A DNA stretch of 64,000 nt, from the NCBI RefSeq assembly GCF_009664835.1, contig NZ_CP045929.1:3286001-3350000 (forward strand). The letters run 5' to 3'. The position numbers and the translations under genes were made by a program. Below the pieces are notes generated by a model that was not told where the DNA came from, searched no databases, and saw only the letters and a program-made list of their open reading frames with translations. Positions 24,559-32,641 of this stretch are shown piece by piece. Within the stretch, counting starts at the first letter, position 1. Each line of letters starts with the position of its first letter. The DNA is from Allosaccharopolyspora coralli (GTDB lineage: Bacteria > Actinomycetota > Actinomycetes > Mycobacteriales > Pseudonocardiaceae).

Positions 24559-24971
24559 GCGCGAACGGCACTTTCGCCTCGTCTGGTGAGGCGAGCGGCA
24601 CTTTCGCCTCGTCTGGTGAGGCGAGCGGCACTTTCGCCCCATCTGGTGGAGATGGTGCGAGCGGCACTTTCGCCTCGTCTGGTGAGGCGAGCGGCACTTT
24701 CGCCCCGTCTGGTGGGGTGAACGGCACTTTCGCCTCATCCGGTGGAGACGAGGTGAACGGCACTTTCGCCTCATCCGGTGGAGACGAGGTGAACGGCACT
24801 TTCGCCTCGTCTGGTGAGGCGAACGGCACTTTCGCCTCATCCCGGTGGAGATGAGGCGAGTGGCACTTTCGCCTCGTCTGGTGAGGCGAACGGCACTTTC
24901 GCCTCATCCGGTGGAGATGGTGCGAACGGCACTTTCGCCCCATCTGGTGGGGTGAGAGTGCCGTTCGCCCC
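24559..24971. repeat. Tandem array: 12 GGCACTTTCGCC units plus one inverted copy
   Basis: Units of about 30 or 39 bp each contain GCGAACGGCACTTTCGCC or GCGAGCGGCACTTTCGCC, followed by TCGTCTGGTGAGGC or the longer form CATCCGGTGGAGATGG. Twelve are in direct orientation; the last half-unit is inverted (GTGCCGTTCGCCCC), making a terminal stem-loop. Neighbouring units can also pair (GGCGAA with TTCGCC). The array fills the gap between two convergent genes. It has no unique spacers, so it is not CRISPR. Confidence 0.9.
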
Positions 24972-24974
24972 GGG

Positions 24975-25892
24975 TTACTGGGGCGGGGAGTGGACTTGCT
25001 CGGCGGTTGGCATGGCGGCCTGAGCGCCGAGGGCCGTCACGGCCCTTGCCGAGGCTTGCACCGCCCACCGCACCGCGTCGAGTGTGTCCGTTCCCCGCAC
25101 GAGCGCGTCCGCCAGTGCGCCGCAGAACGTGTCGCCCGCTCCGGTCGGGTCGGCGACCTCGACCTCGGATGCGGGCACGTGCGTGTGGCTGTCGCCGTCG
25201 ACGAGCAGTGCACCGTCGGAGCCGAGCGTGACGACCACGGCGCGCGGGCCGTCCAGGGAACGGGCCAACTCGGTCGCCTCGTCAATGGTGCGTGGCTCCG
25301 GCGCTCCGGCGAGCACACCGAGTTCGGAGCGGTTGGGTACCAGGACGTCGACCTGCCGCAGGGTCTCCTGGTCGACCGGGCGAGCGGGGGCGGGGTTGAG
25401 CACGACGGTTCCTTCGGCCAGCCGCACCGCCTCGTCGACGGCGTCCTCGGGGATCTCCATCTGCACGACCACGACGTCGGCACGGCGGACCACATCGCCT
25501 GCGGCCCGGACGTCGTCGGCGGTCAACCGCGCGTTCGCCCCGGGGCTGACGACGACGGTGTTCTCGCCTGCCTCGTCGACGAGAATGTAGGCGACACCGG
25601 ACCGAGCCCCCTCGCTCTCGCCGAGTGCGTCCTGGCCGACCCCTTCGGCCCGCAGCGTCTCCCGCAGCACTCCCGCCGGGTGGTCGTCGCCGACGAGGCC
25701 GACGATCGCCACGTCGCGCCCGAGACGTGCGGCGGCGACCGCCTGGTTCGAGCCCTTGCCGCCCGCGAACTCGCGCAGGTCCGAGCCGAGGACCGTTTCG
25801 CCCGGTTCTGGTAGCCGTCGCACCTCCAGCACGTGGTCGACGTTGAGTGAGCCGACCACCGTCACCTCCGGTGGCCGCGCAACGGTCGACAT
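24975..25892 (-). CDS. rbsK: Ribokinase-like PfkB-family sugar kinase
   Basis: The 305-residue protein carries the PfkB signatures FAGGKGSNQAVAAARLG (near residue 45) and DPTGAGDTFCGALADAL (catalytic Asp and anion hole, near 255). It also has VNVDHVLEVRRLPEPGET at the N-terminus, a pattern that favours ribokinase over fructokinase. It phosphorylates ribose or a similar pentose at O5 using ATP. ATG 25892 has an excellent GAGGAGGAG; the longer frame has none. It stands alone, convergent with the M20 gene across the repeat array and divergent from AbgT. No transporter or deoC is adjacent, so a nucleoside-salvage or general role cannot be told apart. Confidence 0.85.
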   Translation of the reverse strand: MSTVARPPEVTVVGSLNVDHVLEVRRLPEPGETVLGSDLREFAGGKGSNQAVAAARLGRDVAIVGLVGDDHPAGVLRETLRAEGVGQDALGESEGARSGVAYILVDEAGENTVVVSPGANARLTADDVRAAGDVVRRADVVVVQMEIPEDAVDEAVRLAEGTVVLNPAPARPVDQETLRQVDVLVPNRSELGVLAGAPEPRTIDEATELARSLDGPRAVVVTLGSDGALLVDGDSHTHVPASEVEVADPTGAGDTFCGALADALVRGTDTLDAVRWAVQASARAVTALGAQAAMPTAEQVHSPPQ

Positions 25893-26074
25893 CAGTGCTC
25901 CTCCTCGCCTCGGGCACAGGGACGGTAGTCGGCCCCGTGGTCGATCTCCAACTCTCGCGCATTCCACATAGGCCGCCCGAGTGGAGTTCGGGAGGTGAAC
26001 GAGTGGCGTGTGGGGTTTCATGGTCGGCGAGTCAGCGGCATACTCCGCACGCTTGATCTCGTGGGAGGTGCAGG

Positions 26075-27655
26075 GTGAACGCCGAGACGCAGCGCAGCCG
26101 GGTCGATCGTCTCCTCGACCGCATCGAACGGATCGGCAACAAGCTACCGGAGCCGTTCATCCTGTTCGCGATCCTGCTCGGGCTGCTCGCGGTCGTCTCC
26201 ACCGTGATGGCGATGCTCGGGGTGACCGCGCAGGTCCCCGGGCAGGCCGAGCCGGTGGTAATCCGTGGCGCGTTCACGCCCGAAGGCGTCGAGTTCCTGT
26301 TCACCACGCTCGCCGACAACTTCGTCGAGTTCCCGCCGCTGAAGAACGTGGTGACGATCCTGCTCGCGGTCGGGCTCGCCGAGCGGACCGGCCTGCTCAC
26401 TGCGTTCATCCGGTGGGCGTTCGGTTCCGCGCCGCCGTGGCTGTTGCCGTACGCGGTGGGCGTGATCGGCGTGTCGGCCAACGTCATGTCCGATGCGGCG
26501 TTCGTGGTGATTCCGCCGCTGGCAGCGCTGGTGTTCTCGGCAGCCGGGCGGCATCCGGTCGCCGGGCTGCTCGGCGGTTTCGCCGCCGTCGGCGCCGGTT
26601 ACTCGACGTCGGTCATCGTGACCAGCCTGGATGCCTTGTTCGCCGGGATCACCTCGGGAATCGCCGAGTCGATGCCGGATCCGGGGACCCCCGTCAATCC
26701 GGCGTCCAACCTGTACTTCAACGCCGTGTCCGCGGTCCTGCTCGGTGTTCTCGCCGGTGTCATCATCGCCCGCGTCGTCGAGCCCGCGATGGAACGCGCG
26801 GGTGTCTCCCGGGTCGAGGTCGACGACGAGGAGACCGACGCCGGCGAGGCGGGGAAGTCCCGCCAGGGCGAGGTCACGACGGTGGAACTGACCCGCGTCG
26901 AACGCCGGGGCCTGGTCCTCGCCGGCCTCACCGTGCTGCTGGCCACGGCAGGCGTGCTCGCGCTGGCTCTGATCCCCGGTTCACCGCTGCAGAACGACAC
27001 CGGCGGCTTCCTGCCGGAGTCGCCGTTGTTGGACTCCATCGTCACGCTGGCGTTCCTGCTGTTCTTCCTGCCCGCGCTGGTCTACGGCATCGTCGTGGGC
27101 GCCATTCGTCGCAGTGCCGACATCCCCGCGCTCATGGCGAGGGCGATCCGGGACCTCGCCGGGTTCCTCGTGCTGGCGTTCATCCTCGGCCAGTTCATCG
27201 CGCTGTTCGACTGGTCGCGGATCGGCACCTGGGTGGCCGTCGTCGGCGCCGACGGCCTGCAGGCCATCGGGCTGACCGGATTCCCGGCGATCGTCGCGTT
27301 CATGCTGCTCGCCTCGCTGCTCAACCTGTTCATCATCTCCGGGTCGAGTCTGTGGACCCTGATGGCGGGCGTGTTCGTGCCGTTGTTCCTGCTGCTGGGC
27401 TTCGAACCCGGTTTCATCCAGGCCGCGTTCCGTGTCGGGGACGCCGCCACGCAGGTCATGACGCCGCTGAACCCGTACATGATCGTGCTGTTGACCTTCG
27501 TGCGGCGCTACGAGCCGCACGCCGGGATCGGCACCGTGATGGCGCGGATGGTGCCGTTCGTCGTGCCGTTCTGGCTGACCTGGGCCGCGGTGCTGGCCGT
27601 GTTCTACTTCGCGGGTGTGCCCATCGGGCCGGGAATGGACGCCCGGCTGCCGTGA
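26075..27655 (+). CDS. AbgT-family transporter
   Basis: The product has 526 residues with about 11 membrane helices. It carries the AbgT blocks RIGNKLPEPFILFAIL, NFVEFPPLKNVVTILLAVGLAERTGLL, GVIGVSANVMSDAAFVVIPPLAA, FISGSS-type re-entrant loop FIISGSSLWTLMAGVFVPLF, and QVMTPLNPYMIVLLTFVRRY near the end. E. coli AbgT takes up p-aminobenzoyl-glutamate; other members (MtrF, YdaH) export sulfonamides. GTG 26075 follows GAGGTGCAGG. The nearby M20 amidohydrolase points to import and hydrolysis of a folate breakdown product or related acyl amino acid, but the two genes are not in one operon. Confidence 0.9.
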   Translation: MNAETQRSRVDRLLDRIERIGNKLPEPFILFAILLGLLAVVSTVMAMLGVTAQVPGQAEPVVIRGAFTPEGVEFLFTTLADNFVEFPPLKNVVTILLAVGLAERTGLLTAFIRWAFGSAPPWLLPYAVGVIGVSANVMSDAAFVVIPPLAALVFSAAGRHPVAGLLGGFAAVGAGYSTSVIVTSLDALFAGITSGIAESMPDPGTPVNPASNLYFNAVSAVLLGVLAGVIIARVVEPAMERAGVSRVEVDDEETDAGEAGKSRQGEVTTVELTRVERRGLVLAGLTVLLATAGVLALALIPGSPLQNDTGGFLPESPLLDSIVTLAFLLFFLPALVYGIVVGAIRRSADIPALMARAIRDLAGFLVLAFILGQFIALFDWSRIGTWVAVVGADGLQAIGLTGFPAIVAFMLLASLLNLFIISGSSLWTLMAGVFVPLFLLLGFEPGFIQAAFRVGDAATQVMTPLNPYMIVLLTFVRRYEPHAGIGTVMARMVPFVVPFWLTWAAVLAVFYFAGVPIGPGMDARLP

Positions 27656-27697
27656 CATCCTGGGGCGGTCCCCGCCCCCGGACTGTGAGCTCTTGCT

Positions 27698-28405
27698 GTG
27701 GATGACCTCGTGCGCCAGTGGACGGCGCAACTGCTCGACTCGGGAAACGTGGTCTCGCTCGGCGTCGGCGCCGTGGCGTTGCTGCTCGTGCTGAACACGA
27801 GTGCGTGGCTGGTGCTGCGCAACGTGGTGACCATCGCCCACGAGGGCGGCCACGCCGTCGTCGCCCTGCTCAGCGGGCGGCAGCTCAACGGCATCCGGCT
27901 GCACTCCGACACCTCTGGGCTGACGGTCTCCACCGGCCGTTCCACCGGCCCCGGCATGGTGTTCACGCTGCTCGCCGGCTACCCGGCGGTGTCGTTGCTC
28001 GGCCTCGGCGGCGCGGCGCTGGTGGCTTTCGACCGCACCCGGCTGATGCTGTGGATCGCCGTCGGCCTGTTGGCGCTCATGCTGCTGGCGGTGCGCAACG
28101 CCTTCGCCGTGCTCTCGGTGGTCGCCACCGGCGGAGCGCTGTTCGCGGTGTCCTGGTTCGCCCCGCCACAGTGGCAAGCGCTGTGCTGCCTGCTGTTGAG
28201 CTGGTTCCTGCTGATCGGGTCGATCCGGCCGGTCGGCGAGCTGCGATCCAAGCGTGCCAGGGGACGGGCACCGGACTCGGACGCCGATCAGCTCGCGCGC
28301 CTCACCCGGGTTCCCGCTGCCGTGTGGCTCGCCGTGTGGTTCCTGGTCGGCGTGGCAGCGCTGCTCGTCGGCGGGCGCTGGCTGCTGCTCGTCCCGCAGA
28401 TCTGA
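27698..28405 (+). CDS. M50-like membrane metallopeptidase
   Basis: The 235-residue protein has the zinc motif HEGGH (residues 48-52, in VVTIAHEGGHAVVALL) inside a membrane helix, as in site-2-type M50 peptidases, and six or so hydrophobic segments. The actinobacterial 'M50 family' group shows the same SGRQLNGIRLHSDTSGLT block. A second metal ligand (Asp in an NPDG-like motif) is not clear, although NAF at the fourth helix may correspond. It could therefore be a protease or a non-catalytic relative. GTG 27698 lies 40 bp after the AbgT stop, so co-transcription is possible. A strong hairpin follows the stop. Confidence 0.8.
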   Translation: MDDLVRQWTAQLLDSGNVVSLGVGAVALLLVLNTSAWLVLRNVVTIAHEGGHAVVALLSGRQLNGIRLHSDTSGLTVSTGRSTGPGMVFTLLAGYPAVSLLGLGGAALVAFDRTRLMLWIAVGLLALMLLAVRNAFAVLSVVATGGALFAVSWFAPPQWQALCCLLLSWFLLIGSIRPVGELRSKRARGRAPDSDADQLARLTRVPAAVWLAVWFLVGVAALLVGGRWLLLVPQI

Positions 28406-28417
28406 GAGCGTGATTGG

Positions 28418-28455
28418 GAGCTTGGGGAGTGGTCCGGTACCGCCGCCCGGAGCTC
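28418..28455 (+). terminator. Hairpin with TGGTCCG...CCGCCC apex
   Basis: GAGCTTGGGGAGTGG pairs with CCGCCCGGAGCTC around the self-complementary loop CCGGTACCG, 12 bp after a stop codon. It has the same apex as at 22312-22344 but a different outer stem (GAGCT/AGCTC instead of AAAC/GTTT). Confidence 0.6.
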
Positions 28456-28609
28456 TCACAAAAACCAGTTCCCCACATGCGCGCTGAGACGCTGTCGTTG
28501 ATCCGCGGGGGTGGTCGCTTGCCGCTCAGAACAAGATCAAAGGCAGGCACGGACCGCCCTGTGAACGGCGTCTCTTGCTGATCGAGGGCGGCTGCAGCAA
28601 CATCACGGC

Positions 28610-29515
28610 GTGACCTCCACACCAGGCGGCGGCCTTGTCACGCTTCCCGGTCGTGACCCACTGACGCTGCGACGCGTCGGTTTCGGTGCGATGCAGCTCT
28701 GCGGACCCGGCGTGCTCGGTCCGCCCGCCGATCGCGCCGGTGCGGTGCGCATCCTGCGGCGCGCCGTCGAGCTGGGCGTCAACCACATAGACACCAGCGA
28801 CTTCTACGGGCCGTGGGTCGTCAACGAACTCATCGCCGAGGCGCTGCACCCGTACCGCGACGAGCTGGTGCTGGCCACCAAGATCGGTGCCTATCGAGAC
28901 CAGCAGGGTGGCTGGTTGCCGTCGGGGCATCCGGACGCCTTGCGTGCCCAGGTGCACGACAACCTGCGACGACTCAAGGTCGAGGTCCTCGACGTCGTCT
29001 ACCTGCGGCACCTCGCGGATCGTGCCGGGGTGGACTTCGCGGACCAGCTCGGGGCGCTCACCGAGCTCCGCGACGCCGGGTTGCTGCGGCACATCGGACT
29101 GTCGAACGTCACCCTCGAGCAGTTCGAGCGTGCGCGCGGGCTGACCGACGTCTCGGTCGTGCAGAACCTCTACAACGTGGTCAACCGCAGCGACGCCGCA
29201 CTCCTGACGCGGACCGCCGAGTGCGGCATGGGCTTCGTGCCGTTCTTCCCGCTGGGTTCGGGCTTCCAGGACAGTCGCGCCCGTGGACACAGTGTGCTCG
29301 CCGGGGTCGCCGACCGGCACGAAGCGACCTCAGCGCAGATCTCGCTGGCCTGGCTGTTGCAGACCGCGCCGCACGTGGTGCTCATCCCCGGCACCACCTC
29401 GCCCTCGCATCTGGAGGAGAACACCTCCGTGGGCGACATTGAGCTGACGCCGGACGACGTCGCCGCACTCGACGCGCTCGTCGCGGACGGCGACACGCTT
29501 GAGCCTGCGCATTGA
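28610..29515 (+). CDS. Aldo/keto reductase family oxidoreductase
   Basis: The protein has 301 residues, a TIM barrel. Catalytic residues appear as Asp and Tyr in NHIDTSDFYGP, Lys in LVLATKIGAY and His in VVYLRHL. The C-terminal NADPH loop is VVLIPGTTSPSHLEENTS. It is of the 'oxidoreductase' AKR group that reduces aldehydes or ketones, with unknown substrate. The GTG start at 28610 gives a full barrel; no better start is present. It stands alone between the M50 gene and the GGDEF/EAL gene. No regulatory site is obvious in the 200-bp upstream gap apart from the hairpin of the preceding gene. Confidence 0.87.
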   Translation: MTSTPGGGLVTLPGRDPLTLRRVGFGAMQLCGPGVLGPPADRAGAVRILRRAVELGVNHIDTSDFYGPWVVNELIAEALHPYRDELVLATKIGAYRDQQGGWLPSGHPDALRAQVHDNLRRLKVEVLDVVYLRHLADRAGVDFADQLGALTELRDAGLLRHIGLSNVTLEQFERARGLTDVSVVQNLYNVVNRSDAALLTRTAECGMGFVPFFPLGSGFQDSRARGHSVLAGVADRHEATSAQISLAWLLQTAPHVVLIPGTTSPSHLEENTSVGDIELTPDDVAALDALVADGDTLEPAH

Positions 29516-29704
29516 CGGCGGACGCCGACTGACCGTGACGGTCAGCTCCGACGTCGTCCAGCTCGGGGAGGGTTTGCATCACCCAGTAGTCTTACGCACA
29601 CGCATCGGTACTACGGAGAGGTGGAACGTCGCACGCTCGTACCGTCCGGAGGCGGGGCTCTCGGCGGTGGGGTGGACGACGGTCTCGACGCCCGGATTGG
29701 CGGC

Positions 29705-31840
29705 ATGAACCGAGAACCAGGAACGGCCCCCGCGTTGTCCGACGAGCAGTCGCGCACCGAGTTCGCCCGCGCCTGGGCGGGCACGCTCGCGGCCGGTGCC
29801 TGCCTGTCGCACTCGACCGCCGAGGTCGAGCAGCGCCTGCGTGAGGTGGTCGACGACCTCGCCGAAACCGCCCCGCACGAATGGGACACCGCAGGTCAGC
29901 GCATCGGTCGTGCTCTCGTCGAGGTGCACGCCGTCGGCGGAACGGGCCTCGCGGACACACTCGACCTGCTCCGCGCGTGGCTGCTCGAGGACGCCACCGA
30001 CGCGGAAGCCCTCGAGCGAGTGTTCACGCTCGTGTCCGCGGTCGCGGCCGCGTACGCGGCGGCCGATCGGGAGAGCGTGTTCGCCCAGCAGGAAACCGTC
30101 GCGAGTGCGCTGTGGGAGTCCATGCAGCATGCGCAGCGCGAACGAGAGTTCAGCGAACGGCGTTTCCGTGAGGTGTTCACCGCCGCCCCGATCGGGGTGG
30201 CGATCTGCGAGCTCGACGGCTCGATCACCGAGGTCAACCTCGCTTTCCAGGACATCCTCGGCAGGCTCGACGACGAGCTGGTCGGAAGCCGGATGCATGG
30301 TCTCTTCCATGCCGACGACCGCGACTACCTCGCCGCCGTCTACGCGGACCTCGTGCACGGCGGCTCGTTCCGGCTGCGGGAGCCCCGGCGGCTCATGCGC
30401 GGCGACGGCGACGCGGTCTGGACCTACCTCGCGGTGTCGGTGCTCTACGGCGACGATGCGACGCCGCGCGGGCTCATCACCATGGTCGAGGACATCAGCG
30501 AACTCACGCATCTGCAGGAACGACTCCAGTACCAGGCGCTGCACGATGCCATGACCGGGTTGCCGAACCGGCAGTTCTTCCGTACGCAGCTGGAGACGAC
30601 CCTGGCGAACGCCGCGCCGGGGTCCGCCGTGACGCTGTACCACCTCGGCCTCGACGGCTTCGCGCTCATCAACGACGGTCTGGGGTTCGAGGTCGGCGAC
30701 ACCGTCGTCAGGGTGGTCGCCAAGCGGTTGGCGACCCTCGCGAGTGAACAGGGCGCGTTGCTGGCACGGCTCGGCGGCACGGAGTTCGCGCTGCTCGTGG
30801 TGGGCGACTCGGTGCAACCCGGCGTCGCGCCGTTCGCCGCACACATCAACGACGTGCTCGCGGAGCCGATCACGGTCGCCGACACCGGCATCGCGACGTC
30901 GGCGAGCATCGGGGTCGTGACGCGCGCCGTCGACGACGAGGAGCCCGCCGATCTGCTGTGGGCCTCCGACGTGGCGTTGCGGTGGGCCGAAGACGCGGGC
31001 AAGCGGCAGTGGGCGATGTTCGACCCGGACCGCGCCCCCCACGAGCGCACCGACGCCCGTCTCGCCGCGATGATGCCGGGGGCCCTGGCAGCAGGGGAGT
31101 TCGAGGTCCTGTTCCAGCCGCTGGTGAGCATGTCGGACGACTCGCTGATCGGCGTGGAGGCTCAGCTGAGCTGGGACACGGTCGAGCACGGACGGCTGGA
31201 CCACGCGTCGTGCCTCGGGCTCGCCGAGCGCTCCGGTGTGACGCTGGCGCTGCGGGACTGGTTGCTGCGCAGCGCGTGGGAGCACGTGGGCGAGTGGCAG
31301 CGCGACGGCCGTCACGTGCGGGTGATCTTCGGGTTGAGCCACAACCAGTCGCAGGACCCGGACCTGGTCGCGGCGGTGCGGGCGGTCGTCGACGACGCCG
31401 ATGTCGACCCGCAGTGGTTGCGGCTGTGCATGCCGGTCGCGGCGGTGCTGGACGAGGACGGTGAGGCGAGCGAGAACGTCCGGATCCTGCAGGACATCGG
31501 CGTCCAGCCCGCGCTGCACGGCTTCGAGGCCTCGCCGCGGGAGCTGCGGCGCGTGCGGGAGCTGCCGGTGCACGCGGTGCAGATTTCCGAGAGCCTCGTC
31601 CAGATGGTCGGGCAGCAGGATTCGGGACGGGACTCGCCGGAGTTCCTCTCGATCGCCACGGTCGTGTCGATGGTGCGGGACGAGGGCATCCCGGTCGCCG
31701 TCGGCGGCGTGGACACCGAGGAACAGGCGGCACGGTTGAGCGCCATGGGCTGCGACGTCGGTCTCGGGACTCGGTTCGGCGACGCGATCCTGCCGTGGGA
31801 AGTACCGGAGCTGCTGTCCCCTCGGTCGGAAACCGCGTGA
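29705..31840 (+). CDS. PAS-GGDEF-EAL protein with degenerate catalytic sites
   Basis: The 711-residue protein has a helical N-terminus (about 1-145) and a PAS domain (about 150-265, RFREVFTAAPIGVAICELDGSITEVNLAFQ). A GGDEF domain starts at HDAMTGLPNRQFF (about 280-440) and an EAL domain (about 465-700) follows. The GGDEF motif reads GGTEF near residue 357. The EAL motif reads EAQL near 485, and later EAL landmarks are lost: HGFEAS replaces DDFGTG, VQISES replaces the Lys strand, and GTRFG replaces QGY. It is therefore probably a c-di-GMP sensor, or a signalling protein without synthetic or hydrolytic activity. ATG 29705 begins the conserved part. Confidence 0.85.
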   Translation: MNREPGTAPALSDEQSRTEFARAWAGTLAAGACLSHSTAEVEQRLREVVDDLAETAPHEWDTAGQRIGRALVEVHAVGGTGLADTLDLLRAWLLEDATDAEALERVFTLVSAVAAAYAAADRESVFAQQETVASALWESMQHAQREREFSERRFREVFTAAPIGVAICELDGSITEVNLAFQDILGRLDDELVGSRMHGLFHADDRDYLAAVYADLVHGGSFRLREPRRLMRGDGDAVWTYLAVSVLYGDDATPRGLITMVEDISELTHLQERLQYQALHDAMTGLPNRQFFRTQLETTLANAAPGSAVTLYHLGLDGFALINDGLGFEVGDTVVRVVAKRLATLASEQGALLARLGGTEFALLVVGDSVQPGVAPFAAHINDVLAEPITVADTGIATSASIGVVTRAVDDEEPADLLWASDVALRWAEDAGKRQWAMFDPDRAPHERTDARLAAMMPGALAAGEFEVLFQPLVSMSDDSLIGVEAQLSWDTVEHGRLDHASCLGLAERSGVTLALRDWLLRSAWEHVGEWQRDGRHVRVIFGLSHNQSQDPDLVAAVRAVVDDADVDPQWLRLCMPVAAVLDEDGEASENVRILQDIGVQPALHGFEASPRELRRVRELPVHAVQISESLVQMVGQQDSGRDSPEFLSIATVVSMVRDEGIPVAVGGVDTEEQAARLSAMGCDVGLGTRFGDAILPWEVPELLSPRSETA

Positions 31841-31853
31841 ACCGTGGGTTCAC
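31837..31853. promoter_or_regulatory. Perfect palindrome before the 31872 gene
   Basis: GTGAACCGTGGGTTCAC is a perfect 7-3-7 dyad overlapping the stop of the preceding gene. A third half-site, GTGAACC, is the start of the next gene itself (31872-31878). It resembles an autorepressor operator. Confidence 0.55.
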
Positions 31854-31871
31854 ACGATGTAGGCTGTCGTT

Positions 31872-32594
31872 GTGAACCCAAGGTTGTCAGAATCCCGTAG
31901 TGCGATCCCGGAGCGGGTTCGTCAGCGCGTGGCGCCGGACGCGGCGGACATGGTCGAACAACTCACCGCGCGTCTCCGGCGCGATCCGGCGCTCGCCGTC
32001 GAGGACCCGGGTGCGAAACCCGCCGACCACGGCGCGGACCAGCAGTACCGGTGGCGGTCGCTGTGCCGGTTCCACGCGGCGCTGGCCACCGAGCAGGTGG
32101 TCACCGACGCCGCCGTTGCTCACGCGGGGCGGGAGGCCGCCGATGCGGTCTGGCTGGGCGCCAGCCTCGCCGACCTCAGTGCCGTCACCGGCAAGACACG
32201 GCAGGCCGCACGCAAGAAGTGGCCCGACCTCGGGTCCGTGTATCGGCGCCGGAAATGGCTGGCCAACCAGGTCGAGGCGGTGCACTACGCGGCCAGGCTC
32301 CTCGCCGACGCGGCCGAGCAGCTCACGCCCGCGAAAGGGGGTGCGGCGTACGAAGAGGCGATCGACAGGCTCGTGGACGCGTTACGCCGGAGTGAGCAGG
32401 CGTTCGGCGAGCAGGAACCGGCCGATGCGGCGGCACGATGGCGGGAGCTGGACGAACTCATCGACCGGCACGTGCGCACCGTTCTCGACCTGGCCGCGCC
32501 GGACCCGGCCGACGGCTCCGCCGACTTCGCCGCGCACGGCGCCACCGGCGTACTGACCTACTACGACATGGCCACCACATCCAAAGACGCGTGA
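31872..32594 (+). CDS. Hypothetical protein with helix-turn-helix-like segment
   Basis: The 240-residue, mostly helical and acidic protein belongs to no family I can name. A candidate DNA-binding helix pair is AVWLGASLADLSAVTGKTRQAARKKWPDLGSVYRRRKWL (about residues 92-130), where 'TGKTRQAARKKWP' looks like a recognition helix. The rest (YEEAIDRLVDALRRSEQAF and the end) is helical and could dimerise. The GTG start is itself one half-site of a GTGAACC repeat set, so the protein may repress its own gene by blocking translation and transcription start. The stop codon lies inside a 44-bp palindrome shared with another locus. Confidence 0.65.
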   Translation: MNPRLSESRSAIPERVRQRVAPDAADMVEQLTARLRRDPALAVEDPGAKPADHGADQQYRWRSLCRFHAALATEQVVTDAAVAHAGREAADAVWLGASLADLSAVTGKTRQAARKKWPDLGSVYRRRKWLANQVEAVHYAARLLADAAEQLTPAKGGAAYEEAIDRLVDALRRSEQAFGEQEPADAAARWRELDELIDRHVRTVLDLAAPDPADGSADFAAHGATGVLTYYDMATTSKDA

Positions 32595-32632
32595 GCCTTT
32601 TTGGTGGCTATAGCGACCAAAAAGGCTCACGC
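32589..32632. repeat. 44-bp palindrome, copy 1 (GCTATAGC core)
   Basis: GCGTGAGCCTTTTTGGT plus its exact complement flank gGCTATAGCg; a single G/G mismatch breaks perfect symmetry. It lies between convergent stops (32594 and 32642) and includes the TGA of the left gene, so it can act as a bidirectional terminator with T5/A5 runs in the stem. A second copy is at 53189-53232. Confidence 0.85.
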
Positions 32633-32641
32633 GCTGGACCG

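Noticed and set aside
24463-24943. Minus-strand open frames with repeated RRKCRSPHQ or DEAKVPFA peptides
   Set aside because: They are translations of the GGCACTTTCGCC tandem array; no start signal and no protein-like composition.
24559-24971. Possible CRISPR array
   Set aside because: The units abut or alternate with near-identical linkers; there are no unique spacers and no cas genes.
29579-31573. 664-codon minus-strand frame opposite the GGDEF/EAL gene
   Set aside because: Gly/Arg/His/Gln-rich antisense shadow; the plus strand shows real domains.
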